Source: Helopsaltes ochotensis
Taxonomy: Eukaryota > Chordata > Aves > Passeriformes > Locustellidae
DNA length: 64,000 bases
NCBI GenBank assembly: GCA_013400155.1
Contig: VXBM01000335.1
Location: forward strand, 124,001 to 188,000
Direction of reading: 5' to 3'
Shown: positions 53,166 to 64,000 of the stretch, in pieces
Layout of the letters: the number at the start of each line of letters is the position of its first letter
Numbering within the stretch: the stretch's first letter is position 1
Notes under the pieces: generated by a model
What the model was told of the DNA's origin: nothing
Database searches by the model: none
What the model saw: the letters and a program-made list of their open reading frames with translations, nothing else
Position numbers and translations under genes: made by a program

Positions 53166-56100
53166 TTAAGCAAAAGCACATGTTGTGTCCCTATTGTCTT
53201 TGGACTGTATAGCAGAATCATACCAAAATCAAAGAGGCAGTAGCTATACCTTGCTTTTCTCTTTTTCTTTTCTTTCTTTCTCTTATTTTCTACTCCTAAT
53301 TTCCCCTTCTAGAAATATGGGTAATTTAAGTTTATATGGGTTTTTTGCTAATTCGATGTTTGGTGAACTGAAGGAGGGGATGGGGACCTGATTTGAGCAG
53401 TTTAACAACCTGCACAGAAGAGAAGATGTACTTGACCCAAGGCTTAGGATTCACCTGAAATTCTGTTGCACAAGCCACGTTTGGAGAAGCTTCTATTTCA
53501 TAGTTTTTCCCAAATGAGATGAAGAGAACCTGTTAGGTCTAGACATTGGCATTATCAGCTTAGTAATCCAAACCCCTGCAACAGTGTCAGATCTCTGTAG
53601 GAGCCAGTATATTTCTGAATACTCACTTGTTTTTTGCATCTAGTCTCCACCGCAGCCGGTGCTTCATAAGGAAAGAGATTTCTGGTGGTTAGCAAGAGAA
53701 GTTGGAACCATCTGTGACCACAGACATAAGAAGACCAAGGATTAGGGAAGTTAAAGTATGGGAAAGACTATGATTATTTTGCTGCAGTGGGTATAACCTT
53801 CTTTACATTAAGAAAAGGCTTTGTATATAGGAAAAAAAAAAAAAAAAGATGACAACCTAGAAGAGCCTAATGGACGAATTATTTGTGCAGGATTATATGC
53901 AGTAGCCTCATTGTGATTTAGTTGTGTTATACTGAGGGGAAAAGAGGAGCTGAGAACTTGGTATGCATAAGATATTACTGAAAATATTTGCTCATCTTTT
54001 TATCTTTCTTATATAGCAACATCAATTCTAAATCTGAATAGTCAGAAAGTAACATTCAGCAAGATTTTTTTTTATGCTCTGAGCTCTAGGAACAGCTCAA
54101 TGACCCTTTCCCACCACAACAATTATCCTTTCTCAGGATGGTACTAATCCAAATCATTAGCACCTTAATTCCTTGTCATCCAAGCCGAGAACATATCACA
54201 AAGTTCCTCTGTAGCTACTGTTCACACTAGAAATCTCACCAGACAAATGACTGAAGGAATCTGGAGAATGAACTGTTTTCTTAGTTTTTGTTGTTCTCTT
54301 AAAATGCAGATGAAGAAAACAATGCTCATTTTTTAGCTGTTTTTTAACTAAACTGTTACTAGAACAAGATCTTTCTTGCACTTCAGGTTCATTACTGAAA
54401 TTGTGAAGAAGCCTTTATAATTACCACTTGATTCTACATAGCAAAGGTTACACTTCAAAGCATGTCTTCTACCAGTACTTTTTTCCCACACTGAGAGTTC
54501 ATTTATGGAAGTGCAGTTTAGCAGAATGTATGAAATACAGATTTGACTAGGAAACCAATTGTATTAGGATCTCAGCTGGATACTTTATATAGCATTTTTA
54601 TGGTTATGTTGAGGCTAAATACAGAGTGTCTAGTTGGGAACTGAGTGATTCCAAATTTATTCTGTAGTTTAAGGTTCCCAGTCATGAATGACTTACCATC
54701 CTGTTTAAGGTCAATTTACTCAATAGTGAGGATACTCCTGGGAAAACTGCAACATAGTGGGGCTATTTGTAATGTTGAAACAGTCATTTGTAAAAGTAAT
54801 CTCTCCTTATATAGCAATAACAAAGATACTGAAGATTCTACTGAATAAACGCTCTAAAAATGTAATAACAAGGTCTAAAATCAAAGGTCAGTGACAACCT
54901 ACATCAGGCTGAACATCTTCTTTTTCACAGAACTTAAAGATATACAAACAATCCAGTCAGAGGGTTTGGTGAATATTTCTGTCTATATAATTTAAAATAA
55001 TTAATGTGATATTAAAAAAAGAAGTCCAAATCTTTTGAATATTATTCACCAGCTTTGGTTGAATTAAGCTTTTCCTCTCTTAAAAGTTTCCCTGTTTGAC
55101 TATATATCAAGTTGACCAAGGTTAGCACCATTTAAGTACTGTGACTTCATCAGGAAGAAGAACCTAGGATCATTAATCAACCATTTTCAGGCCTTAGACT
55201 CTTCTCACTTTTCCAATGACTTCCATAGGACTCTCTTTTCTGAAAAAAAAGATACTATGATTTATTGACCAAAGTGATTATATTGAATAATGTTAAATTT
55301 TCTGTATGGTCTTGGGAGAAAAATAGTCTTTAATGCCTGTTGGAACACTAGCCTATTGGAAATTCTAAACAGAAACTCTCATTCAGGTCTAAGCTTATCT
55401 GTATTATCTGTGCTGCATTTATTTATTATTATTATTTATTCAAAGATGGGCATTAAAAAAAGTTGACCAAAAATTTGGATCCAAAATTTCTGTTTTGTGT
55501 GTTAAATATTAGGAGGAATATCTAGAATCAAAGTGAGAAGCAGAGGGCTAGAAAAGTATTGTATCTGCTAGCAGGAAGCCCTGAAATTCAAAACACAGCT
55601 TGAAAATAGGACTGTAGTTATGCTTTGAAAAGGTTATAAATAAGAGCTTCAATTTTTTCTGAACATATAACAGATTATTAACCTGAATGCCGCAGACAAC
55701 AGAGTTCTATACTGGTTGGTAGAGAATGTTTAAGTGCAACAAAAAAGTTTTAAAAGTATATACAAATTTGCCTACAGATTTTATGGAAGAAAAAGTAGGG
55801 TTCATATTAACAGAACTGTACAACCTTATTTTTGTGTTAAAAATTAAATATAAATTAACAGTAATAAAACGAAACTGTTTCTATGTTCATTTATGGATAC
55901 ATACGTAAGGATGTATGTACATACATATATGAATATGCATGACTAAATAGTCTTGCATTGTAGACACTATTGTAAAAGATAGCATAAGCAGAACTTTGTG
56001 GTCACCAAAAATCATAAACGAAGTTAAACCTCCTGTGGGAATACCTGGGCCATGGTGGATTCTTCAAAAGAGGTATTACCTGTTGCCAAGGAGCTCGTTT

Positions 56101-56414
56101 TGTAGTTCTTCCAGACATATTTCTCAGTAACCCCATTTTCTTCCTTAGAGGATTTAGCCATACTTTTTTCCCTTATTCCCATTCAAAGAAAATTATGCAA
56201 GAACGGCCATTTGTTTTTCTTGACAGGATTATGCCGAGAAAAAATGCTTTGTATTAAAATGATGAGCCAACAAAATCCCAGTTTTATTGCACTGTATAAT
56301 AACAGCTCCCTAGCAGCTGTTATGCTACTATCAATATATAGCATGGATGTAATCATAAAACAGGCTGATGGTGTTGTTTAGCCTAGTAACTCCTTCAGAA
56401 CATATGCAGTGTAA
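53166..56414. other. Unique AT-rich DNA, no gene seen
   Basis: It holds a polypyrimidine tract at about 53258-53290, a 16-base A-run at 53832-53847 and an ATT-rich patch at about 55418-55440. No exon or repeat family is recognised. The A-run is not preceded by a retrocopy that I can identify. Confidence 0.5.
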
Positions 56415-56927
56415 CTGTGTGGCCTCACCTGGAATATTATGAGCAGTTTAGTTCATCACGATATAAGAAAGACATTTGAGAGTGTCCAAACGAGGGCCAT
56501 GAGGATGGTGAAAGGTCTTGAGGAGAAGCCATATGAGGATGAGGTCACTTGGTCCATTCAGGCTGGAGGAGACTGAGGAGAGACCTCACTGCAGTCACAA
56601 CTTCATTAGGGGAAGAGGAGGGGCAGGCACTGATCTCTTCTCTGTGGTCGGCAGTGACAGGACCTGAGGGAATCGCCTGAAGCTGTGTCAGGGGAGGATA
56701 AGTTGGATATAAGAAAAAGGTTCTTCACCCACTGAGTGTTTTGGCACTGGAACAAGTCCTCCTGGGAAGCGGTCACAGCTGCAGCCTGACAGAGCTCGAG
56801 ATGTGTTTAGACAATACTCTGAGGAACATGAGGTGACTCTTGGTGATGTGGTGTGCAGGGCCAGGAGCTGGACTCAATGATCCTGGTGAGTCCCTTTCAA
56901 CTCAGCATATTCTCTGATTCTTTGATA
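56415..56927 (+). mobile_element. CR1 LINE, 5'-truncated 3' end (about 0.5 kb)
   Basis: It follows the avian CR1 3' region: gtgtggcctcacctgga, gagagtgtccaaacgagggc, cttggtccattcaggctgga, gaggagagacctcactgcag, gaggggcaggcactgatctc, cctgaagctgtgtcagggga, ttggatataagaaaaaggtt, tgtgcagggccaggagctgg. It ends with gatcctggtgagtccctttc and decayed octamers (attctttg). The gaggggcaggcac and cagggccaggag blocks place it with the 13315 copy. Several indels make it older-looking than the 49716 copy. It has no coding capacity. Confidence 0.94.
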
Positions 56928-58023
56928 TATATCTCCGCAAGGTTACTTTGAAATCAAGTCACAAAGTGAAAGATATTTATTTAACATTAGTATTTGGTAG
57001 ATGTTATTAGGTGTTTTTTGACCTGCAACATCAAAAATGTCTGAAAACAAAGTAAAAAAGTATCCTTTTAACTTTTATGTATATTTTATATAAGTATTCC
57101 ACTTCGTTTTGTAAAAGTCCATTTTGAAGTTCTCAAGTTTGGTCTAGAGAAGAAGGCATCATTAAGAAAATAAAGGATATAGTTATATGATTTCTTCTCT
57201 CTGTCCTCCATGATTTATGTTAGTTCTCAGGGGAAAAAAAATCACAAGTTTCTATTGTTTATTTCTTTTATTTCCCACAAATATTTGGGGTATCAACTTG
57301 CAGAAAATCAGAACTCGGAATTTGTTTTAGGCTTTCACGTGCAGCCATAGGAAAATATAAAAGTAGCTATTTTTTATAGTTATGCAGTTGAGAGAGATGA
57401 AAAACTTGGAAGCTACTAGAAACAAGATGACCTATTCTCTGTATTTTTAATTTGGTTTTAGACATAGATATTTCTTATATTTTGGAATAATAAGATCATG
57501 AGCAGTTGAAAATAGCCTAAAGCAAAACTTTCCCTTAAGACTTTTATATGACAAAAAACTCAGTTATTTAAGACATTTCACTCCTGCATTCTTATAGGTC
57601 TCCCTCTTCTCACTTGGAATGGTAATGTCACTGTCAGATACAGAGCTAAAGTTAACTAAAAGTTGATTTCATGCACCTGTCACTCCCATGTGCGGTCTAC
57701 GAAATGGATTAAGCTTAATTAATCTAACCAGAAGAAGACACTGACTAATAAAAAATTGGCATAAATATACTCATAACTTACTTAGATGGAAACCAGTATG
57801 TTCATCAAAATACAAAAGTATATCTTTAAAAAATTATACTTTATAATTGTTAATTTCTACCCATCAATATCTCAATTGTCAAGCTGTGAGTTGGGCTATA
57901 CTCTGTCTCTATTTGCACCAGACAAAATGTTCCTGACTGTAGCATTTTCAGTTTGAGAACTGGACCAAAACACCAATTAAGGTAATGGGTTTGGTTCGCC
58001 ATACGAGTCACAGCACCAATGAA
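56928..58023. other. Unique AT-rich DNA, no gene seen
   Basis: Nothing identifiable was found. Confidence 0.5.
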
Positions 58024-58913
58024 TGTAGTGGGTTGAGCACTGGCCAAACACCAGTGCACCCACTAACATAATTTACTCATTTTCCTCTATGAGATAAGGA
58101 TTAGGAAAAGAGCAAAGCTGGCTCAAAACTTTAAAGGGTACAAAGAAAGCTTTATTAACAGAACGAGAAGAAGAATAATGATCAGAATTAACCTTTAGAA
58201 TGCTTTTCCTCCCTCCAACTCCTCTTCCCTTTCCCACTGACAACATAACGAGAAAAATCCTGGTATTCTCAGTCAGTTTACCACTTCAAAGTAAATCTTT
58301 TCGTCAGTTCACTTAGGGAGAGAAGACTTTCCTGCCTTGCCATGGAGACTTTTCCACAAGAAAAAGTTCTCTGCGGCTTTAATTTCACAGCAAACCAGCT
58401 CGCCCAGGAAAAGGAAATTGGTTCATTATGCTGAAAGTCCCTCCCATTGACTTAGAGATGGCCCTCGAAAACAGTCTTTCCCACAACTGTTTTCTGGGCC
58501 CATCTCAGCTCATGGGGTGCAGTTTTAAGGATGAACTATTCTAGTATAGAAGCAAAGGGTCTTTTCTTCTATCTCTAGGAGTAAAAATTTTCTTCTATTC
58601 CTGGAGCAAGGGTTGTCTTCTCTCTCTGTTCCAAGTTCTCATCAGATTACAGCTACTTCAGCATCTACTTGGTTCAGCATGGGTGCCTTTGCTCATAGAC
58701 TGCGGTTTGAATGCTCCATCCTCCCATGCATTTCATGAATTATAGGGAAATAGTTTGTTTGTCCTCACCATGGCCTTACACAAGAATTTCAGCCTGAGAC
58801 AGGAGCATCTCCTCATTCTCCTCCCTCTGGGCTTCGGCTCCTCCTTCTTCACTGACCTTGGTGTCTCTATGTTGTTCTCCTCACATACCCTCACCTTTCT
58901 TTTTCTGACTCTT
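58024..58913 (-). mobile_element. ERVL-type LTR, minus orientation, downstream part (before nested insert)
   Basis: On the plus strand it begins with the reverse-complement terminus of this LTR group: TGTAGTGGGTTGA, then actggccaaacaccagtgcaccc. The minus-strand polyadenylation hexamer AATAAA is at 58151-58156. It continues through U3 modules (cagctcatggggtgcag, ctccattcc-like boxes) to gctcctccttcttcactgac, cttggtgtctctatgttgtt and ctcacataccctcacctttc. Then it breaks off at 58913. Its continuation resumes at 60064. The group is the same as the plus-strand copies at 9705, 19516 and 26524. Confidence 0.82.
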
Positions 58914-60063
58914 TGACGATTTAGGAGAAGATTGGTGGTTTGGGAGAAGTTTGGTGTTTACAGATTTTTTGTGTTCTCAAGTAGAATGTTTCAGTGCTGA
59001 AAGGGTTAACAGACAGGCGTGTAAAGTCTCTCACTGACTGGGCTAGGATGGCAGTGACCACTCCAACTGCATGGCTGTTTTTTGTCCCCAGCCACTTTCA
59101 TCTTCAGCCACAGTGCTACTGATATGCAGAAAGACTCTAAAACTCAAAGACAAAGTAAATTATAAAGAAGTTGTGTTATTTATTTCGGCTGGCCGCATGC
59201 AGGATACCTCTGAAAAGGCATGCGCATCTACTCGCTCTCAGCGTTCCTTTTTTATCCTCTAAAATGTTAGGTTTTACAATATATTTATGCATATTCATTT
59301 CCTGGCTCCATCTTGCCCCGCTTCATATGCTAATTAACTTATCAGTCCTTTGCGCTTGCATACTTGTCTCTGGTGGTCATCTTGGGGGTCGCAGGGGATG
59401 AAGTGGTCTTCATCAAAGATGACCTTCTCATCCTGTCTCCTTCTGCATGCTTACTGATCCTTTGGTCACAGTCCAAACCATGAGGCTGTTCTAATCTAGT
59501 TCCAGAAGTCCAAGGAGCCTTGTTATCCTGGTAGCCTTGTAAGTTTAGCATATTTTGTCCTGTTTTGGTGAGCATCATCCTTCCCCCTTAACCTTGCATT
59601 CTTTCATATTGCTTTCGCACATACACCGTTTTCCCAGGTACACCCTGTCTTCCTTTTGCAAGCAGTTAGCACAGTAAAATGCAGCAAATATTAAGCACTA
59701 TACATCATCTAAAGTATCTATTTCTAATCAATACTCCTCTAATTCCTAACCCTGTGTCTCATACTTCCAGAGTGCAGACTGCAGAGCTGTCTTTGGTCTC
59801 AGCCACCTCTGGTGTCTTGCAGCCCTGGAATAATCCCTGGCAGGATGGCTCTGCCGCTTGTGGCTGGAATGGGGCCCGGTCCAGTTGGGAGCCTAGCAGA
59901 GCCAGCCCAAATCACTGACTGCAGAGCAAGGCTCAGCAATGACCAGATTTCAGCAGCCCACACCATGGCTTGGGTTTTCCTTCCCCCCACCCCATCCCGG
60001 CAGCCAGGCCGTGAGGACCCCTGCGGGTCGGCCTTACAGCGAAGGGACAGGAAAAGGCCTCCA
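58914..60063 (-). mobile_element. 1150-bp solo LTR nested in the ERVL LTR, minus orientation
   Basis: The insert begins TG (TGACGATT, plus strand) and ends CA (cctcCA). It is flanked by the perfect 5-bp direct repeat ctctt at 58909-58913 and 60064-60068. Read on the minus strand it has a GC-rich U3 of about 0.8 kb (60063 to about 59220), a TATA-like ggataaaaaagg at 59248-59257, and a polyadenylation hexamer AATAAA at 59179-59184 about 70 nt downstream. A U5 of about 0.25 kb ends CGTCA at 58914. A five-base duplication fits ERVL or some ERV1 elements. No internal viral genes are present, so it is a solo LTR. I do not recognise the exact family. Short open frames (78-99 codons) are not viral proteins I can identify. 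Confidence 0.75.
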
Positions 60064-60306
60064 CTCTTTTGCAGAAAGTAGGAAGTAAAAGAGAACATTT
60101 TGCGGTTTTTTCCTCTTTTAAATATGATTTATAGAGGCATGTCCAACTTCTCTAATTGGTTTAACTGAGTATCAGTATTCAGAACTAGCCAGCTATTGGT
60201 TCTGTCAGGAACGCAGGAAGCTGTAATGTTCCTTACAGGGAAAAAATCTATTTGAGGCTGATGGATTTTTCCTTAACTGAAAACCATACTATGTCAAACC
60301 ATGACA
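60064..60306 (-). mobile_element. ERVL-type LTR, minus orientation, upstream part (after nested insert)
   Basis: This resumes the LTR broken at 58913. In plus-strand order it reads gcggttttttcctctttta, aatatgatttatagaggc, aattggtttaactgag, ccagctattggttctgtcag, then tactatgtcaaaccatgACA. That last block is the reverse complement of the gcatggcaaggtttt opening of the 19516 copy. Together the two parts make one LTR of about 1.13 kb with TG and CA ends. The 5-mers outside the whole LTR (atgaa and ctgac) do not match well, in keeping with its age. Confidence 0.8.
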
Positions 60307-63300
60307 CTGACAACAATTAAATTACATTTTCCTTGGATGAAAATCAGGATGAAGCTTCCATCTTGCTTAATATAGAGTATATCCACTTATATACGCCTTG
60401 TCTTTTATGGTAGCTCTTCTAATAGTGAAACAGATGCTAATCAAACCTTTCAAATATGCAAACATAAAGGCCCATTACAATGGGCAGCATGCTGTAGACC
60501 TAAGGCAGCCCCAAGCACCGTGAAGCTTGGAACTTCATGCCAAGCTTGCATTACTTCATCACTTAATGGTGATAATGAGGCCTGCAAAGTGCCATGTCAT
60601 TGTGCCATTTGTGCCATTTTCCTGAGCTATGACTAAAGCTTGCTTTCATATGATCTGTTCGATAGCAAACTTTAGAAAATTTAGAAGACTAAAAACAAAG
60701 TTTGATTCTCATAGATCCTGTGCTGCTTTTTGCTTCCAAACTGATTACCAAACTTTCCAAACTGATTGCAAAAGATATTTGCAGAAAAGACAGGAGACTA
60801 ATTTTAGATCCTTGTGAAAAATTCCTCATGCCACGTTCAGCCTTCCTGTTTCTCTCTAAAACAAACAAACAAAAGCAAAAAAACCATTATCAGTTGGCAC
60901 TCAGAGAGGACTGAGAAACACTTATATGTAATTTCAGTTTGCTTCTTGTTGTCAAAGGACATCATTCTAAGAAAGGCAAGGAGAATTACCAGAGACAGCT
61001 ATGATCATTACTTTTGGAGCAGTGAGATCTCAGTAGCATGCTGTGAGACCACATCGGCTGGTTCCCCAATATTTTTCTTGTGTCCTTAATCAACAGTAAT
61101 GTGAAGATAGGGGAATAGAATTTATGTAATGTACCTTGGTGCTGCAGTCATTTGGCACAAATGGTCTTGAAAGATGGACAACTGATGGCAAAATTAGTGA
61201 CTGCTTATATGCTGAGCCTGAAGAGTAAATGTGAAGTGTTAGCACTTAAACTTAGGGGAGAACATTATCTTAAAAGATCTGAGAAAGTTTACCAACCTTT
61301 GGCTCAATCACAAAGTCTTTCCCTAAAAATCAGTTTCTTTTACAAATTTATGAGAGTGTATTTCCCTAACTGCAGGGTAGAGGGAATACTTCCATCTAGC
61401 CACAAGGATGCTGAGGAAAACAGTACTATTAGTCTCTCTTTTATATTCTCTTGTACTGGGCCATGCCACTTAAACTGAAGAAAGAAAACTAAGGGGTTTT
61501 TTGTTTGATTGGTGTTTTTTTAATAACTTCAAGACATTAATTGACTGTCAATTTACACTGACATGCTGACTCCAGGGAATTTATTTTTCAACTCTTACTG
61601 GCTTCATCAGAATCATATGTAATTTGTTGTGAGAACTGACAGCCAAGATATCTACCAGCTGAACTAAAAGATAGGGAAAGTCTAAGGAGAAATATCCAGA
61701 ATTCATGAGAAGAGATTCATGACAGCAGAGATGAGGAGGAAAGGGAAAAGCTAACAGGCTGACTGTCTATTCTACTCATAAAGGCCAGTCTGTGCTTTAG
61801 AAATCTAGGTGTGTAGGTACTGGAAGGCAAAGGGATGTTTGCATAAATTCCATTTTGCCACTACAAGTTTTGTGGACCAATATGGTCCCAAATGGCAAAT
61901 AAGATAATAAATCCCACCCCTAATTCTCTGATACTGCTGAGCACTTTACTAAAGTAGTCAAAATACTGAACAAGAAAAAGAAACCAGCCCAAATTCAGGA
62001 CCAGGAAGGAGACTCATCTAGACATGTTTTCCTAAGTCTCCACACAATCTCAGCTTGCTGGCAATAGTGTCTGTATGTATGCCAGGAATAAGAGAGAAAA
62101 CGTGTCTTTAGTTATCTTTATCTAACATGGAGGTACACTGAAGCTGTAAAATATCTGTAAAATACATTTTGGAAACTCATAGTGCTGTAATTCTCATAAA
62201 TACTTTTGTGGTTGTGTGTGCCACTACAAGTGCTGAAAAAAGAATTGCTATAGGAAGTGTATAATGTCTGCTATCACAACTGTTCTGTTGCAATTGCATT
62301 TGAAATAGGACATGCTTCAGCAATTCTAAAAATTAGACAGGTAATACACTGATATACACAAAGGAATTCTCTTCTTTTTCTCAACAGATTTTTCAGTATA
62401 AGCTTCACTTAGGAACATAATGTTATTATTTAAAAATAAATAATTGTTTTGTCGTTCTTTATATGTTTCTGATTTTCTTGTTTCTGACACTTGTACTGTT
62501 CAGAAAATAAGCTTTTCTTGTCCTCATGGCATATATAAATAAGCACACTCTGTCTGAGAGTTTTACAATCCTGATGCTTTGTGCATATTTCCTGTGACAA
62601 ACAAGTTATGGTAAAGTGACAGCAGGGTGCCTGCATGACCTTACTGTTTTATACAGTCTATCAGTGAGAACTACCGTGAGGCAGCCTTGGATATGACTTG
62701 GAAATTGTTGCAATGAATTACTTAAAGCATTAGACTGTACATGCAGCATGGTACTAAATAACAGAGGTGAATGTTTTTCCATGTAAGCATTTGGCATTTC
62801 TCAACAAATTAAAATTTAATAACTGGATAACTGGAAGGTAGTTTACTTTCTTCCATTTGTATTCCTAGGACTTGAACTTCTGTGGAGCTCTAATGAGCTG
62901 TACCAAATAAAAGCGAGGATGACCTTGACAGGATCACAGGAGATGTGTTTAAATGGAAAGTCTTCACGCTGATTTAAGGGACATGATTGTAAAAATATAC
63001 TGAAGAAAAGACAGAAATGAGGGGAGAAGAAAAGAAGTCTGATTGCATTTGGTAGATATTTTTGGCTTCAAACTGAGACAATGTCATATGTGTTGTTTTC
63101 CAAAGGGTGTTAATAGTAAATGTATGTCATAAGGTTAGTCTGTCCCCTGTAGACATATAAATCGACTCATGATCGAAGAAAAGTGCCTGTCTATTTTAAA
63201 CCACTTAGAGCAGAATGAGATTTCAATAACTTTTCAATAACTCAAATAGCAGTTTTAGAGTCATGAAGTTATGTCAAGATGTGTGTGTGACACTACAGGA

Positions 63301-63329
63301 AAAGAGTAACTCAGGCATGTCAAACTATT
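60307..63329. other. Unique AT-rich DNA, no gene seen
   Basis: It includes a short (CAAA)n-like patch at about 60858-60885. An open frame of 108 codons at 61152-61478 has no recognisable domain. No exon or repeat family is recognised. Confidence 0.5.
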
Positions 63330-63895
63330 GAACAGACATCATCACACACTGCAGAGATTTCCGTAGTCCTCTGAATGGTCCACCAGGATGCTGAGATCCT
63401 TTTCTGCAAAACTGCTTTCCAGTTGGGTGGTCCCCAGCATATCCTGGAGCAGGAATTATTACCTCCCCTTATTGAACTTGATGAGGTTACTCTCCACCCA
63501 TTTCTCCAGCCTGTTGAAGGCCCTCTGAATTGCAGCATGACTCACTGGTGTGTCAGTCTTGTGTCATGAGCAAACTTGTTGAGATTACACTCTTCTCCAT
63601 TATCCAGATCAGTATAGATGATAATAAAGAGGATCACACCTGATATTGGCTGTCAATTTACACTGGTGACACCTCCAATGAGATTTGCACTGTAGATCAT
63701 CCCACTCTGGCCCCAGCCATGTTCAATCCACCTCACTGACTGCCCATCCAGCCCATAACTCATCAGCTTCTCCGAGGATCTTATGGGAGACAGTGTTGAA
63801 AGCTTTACCAAAGTCAAAGTAGACAATATCAACTGCTGTCTGCTCATGTAGCAAGCCAATCATTTCATTGTAGAAGCAACAGGTTTTTCTGCGCA
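63330..63895 (-). pseudogene. CR1 LINE ORF2 reverse-transcriptase remnant, minus strand
   Basis: Minus-strand translation follows CR1 reverse transcriptase. YFDFGKAFNTVSHKIL at about 63780-63830 carries the palm motif A aspartate. EKLMSYGLDGQSVRW follows at about 63725-63775. The GVPQGS-type block is mostly deleted. DLDNGEECNLNKFAHDTR at about 63555-63610 covers palm motif C, where the usual F/Y-A-D-D has become F-A-H-D, so a catalytic aspartate is lost. The thumb-side segment LESSFAEKDLSILVDH lies at about 63375-63425. Frames shift and stops occur, so it is inactive. It may extend a little beyond 63895, but the match fades there. Confidence 0.85.
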
Positions 63896-64000
63896 CCAAA
63901 GTGACTAAAATGAGAATTTATAAACAGAGAGGGAGAAAAGGTACATAATGCAAAGTACAATACTATTACAAGAAGTACATTTAAACTAGACATTGGAAGA
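63896..64000. other. Unique DNA at window edge
   Basis: Nothing identifiable was found. Confidence 0.4.

Noticed and set aside
59560..59600. Purine-rich tract next to TG (minus strand) as a polypurine tract marking a 3' LTR boundary of a larger provirus
   Set aside because: The 5-bp duplication and TG/CA ends place the whole 58914-60063 segment as one LTR, so the purine run lies within its U3.
1..64000. CRISPR arrays, operons, phage or bacterial genes
   Set aside because: No regularly spaced repeats, no ribosome-binding-site-led gene clusters, and the repeat content is avian.

Overview
The window looks like an AT-rich, gene-free stretch of a bird nuclear genome, intergenic or deep intronic and most likely from a small-genome neoavian or passerine. 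The evidence is the repeat content: CR1 LINE 3' ends that finish in the avian ATTCTRTG-type octamer tail (about 1.4, 14.0, 50.1 and 56.9 kb), CR1 ORF2 remnants (29.6-30.8 kb and the last 0.6 kb), and several ERVL-type LTRs of the kinds common in birds. Two runs of N (3709-3830 and 40375-40584) mark assembly gaps. I found no intact protein-coding gene, no tRNA or rRNA gene, no CRISPR array and nothing bacterial or phage-like. The open frames present are no longer than expected by chance in 64 kb of AT-rich DNA, or lie in GC-rich or low-complexity patches.

Layout. 1-8.0 kb: unique AT-rich DNA with a CR1 tail, simple repeats and one gap. 8.0-10 kb: an ERVL LTR and the 3' half of a second, different ERVL LTR. 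13.0-14.0 kb: a strand-biased G/T tract running into a CR1 3' end. 15.1-15.4 kb: an unexplained GC-raised patch. 19.5-20.4 kb: an ERVL LTR with an internal array of degenerate modules. 26.5-27.3 kb: a related ERVL LTR. 29.6-30.8 kb: a decayed CR1 ORF2 with endonuclease and reverse-transcriptase parts fused by deletion. 36.2-36.5, 47.2-47.6 and 52.9-53.2 kb: further unexplained GC-rich patches. 44.7 kb: a 99-nt exon-like segment on the minus strand. 49.7-50.1 and 56.4-56.9 kb: CR1 3' ends of two different subfamilies. 58.0-60.3 kb: an old minus-strand ERVL LTR split by a younger 1150-bp LTR with a perfect 5-bp target duplication. 63.3-63.9 kb: a minus-strand CR1 reverse-transcriptase remnant.

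The repeats are separate insertions of different ages, not parts of one functional unit. The best-supported structural result is the nested LTR at 58.0-60.3 kb. Nothing here supports a new biological system. The observations most worth testing are the nested LTR, the exon-like 99-mer, a 15-bp perfect hairpin at 52.6 kb, a 20-bp perfect palindrome at 21.9 kb and the unclassified GC-rich patches. Family assignments come from recall of avian repeat consensus sequences, not from a database search.
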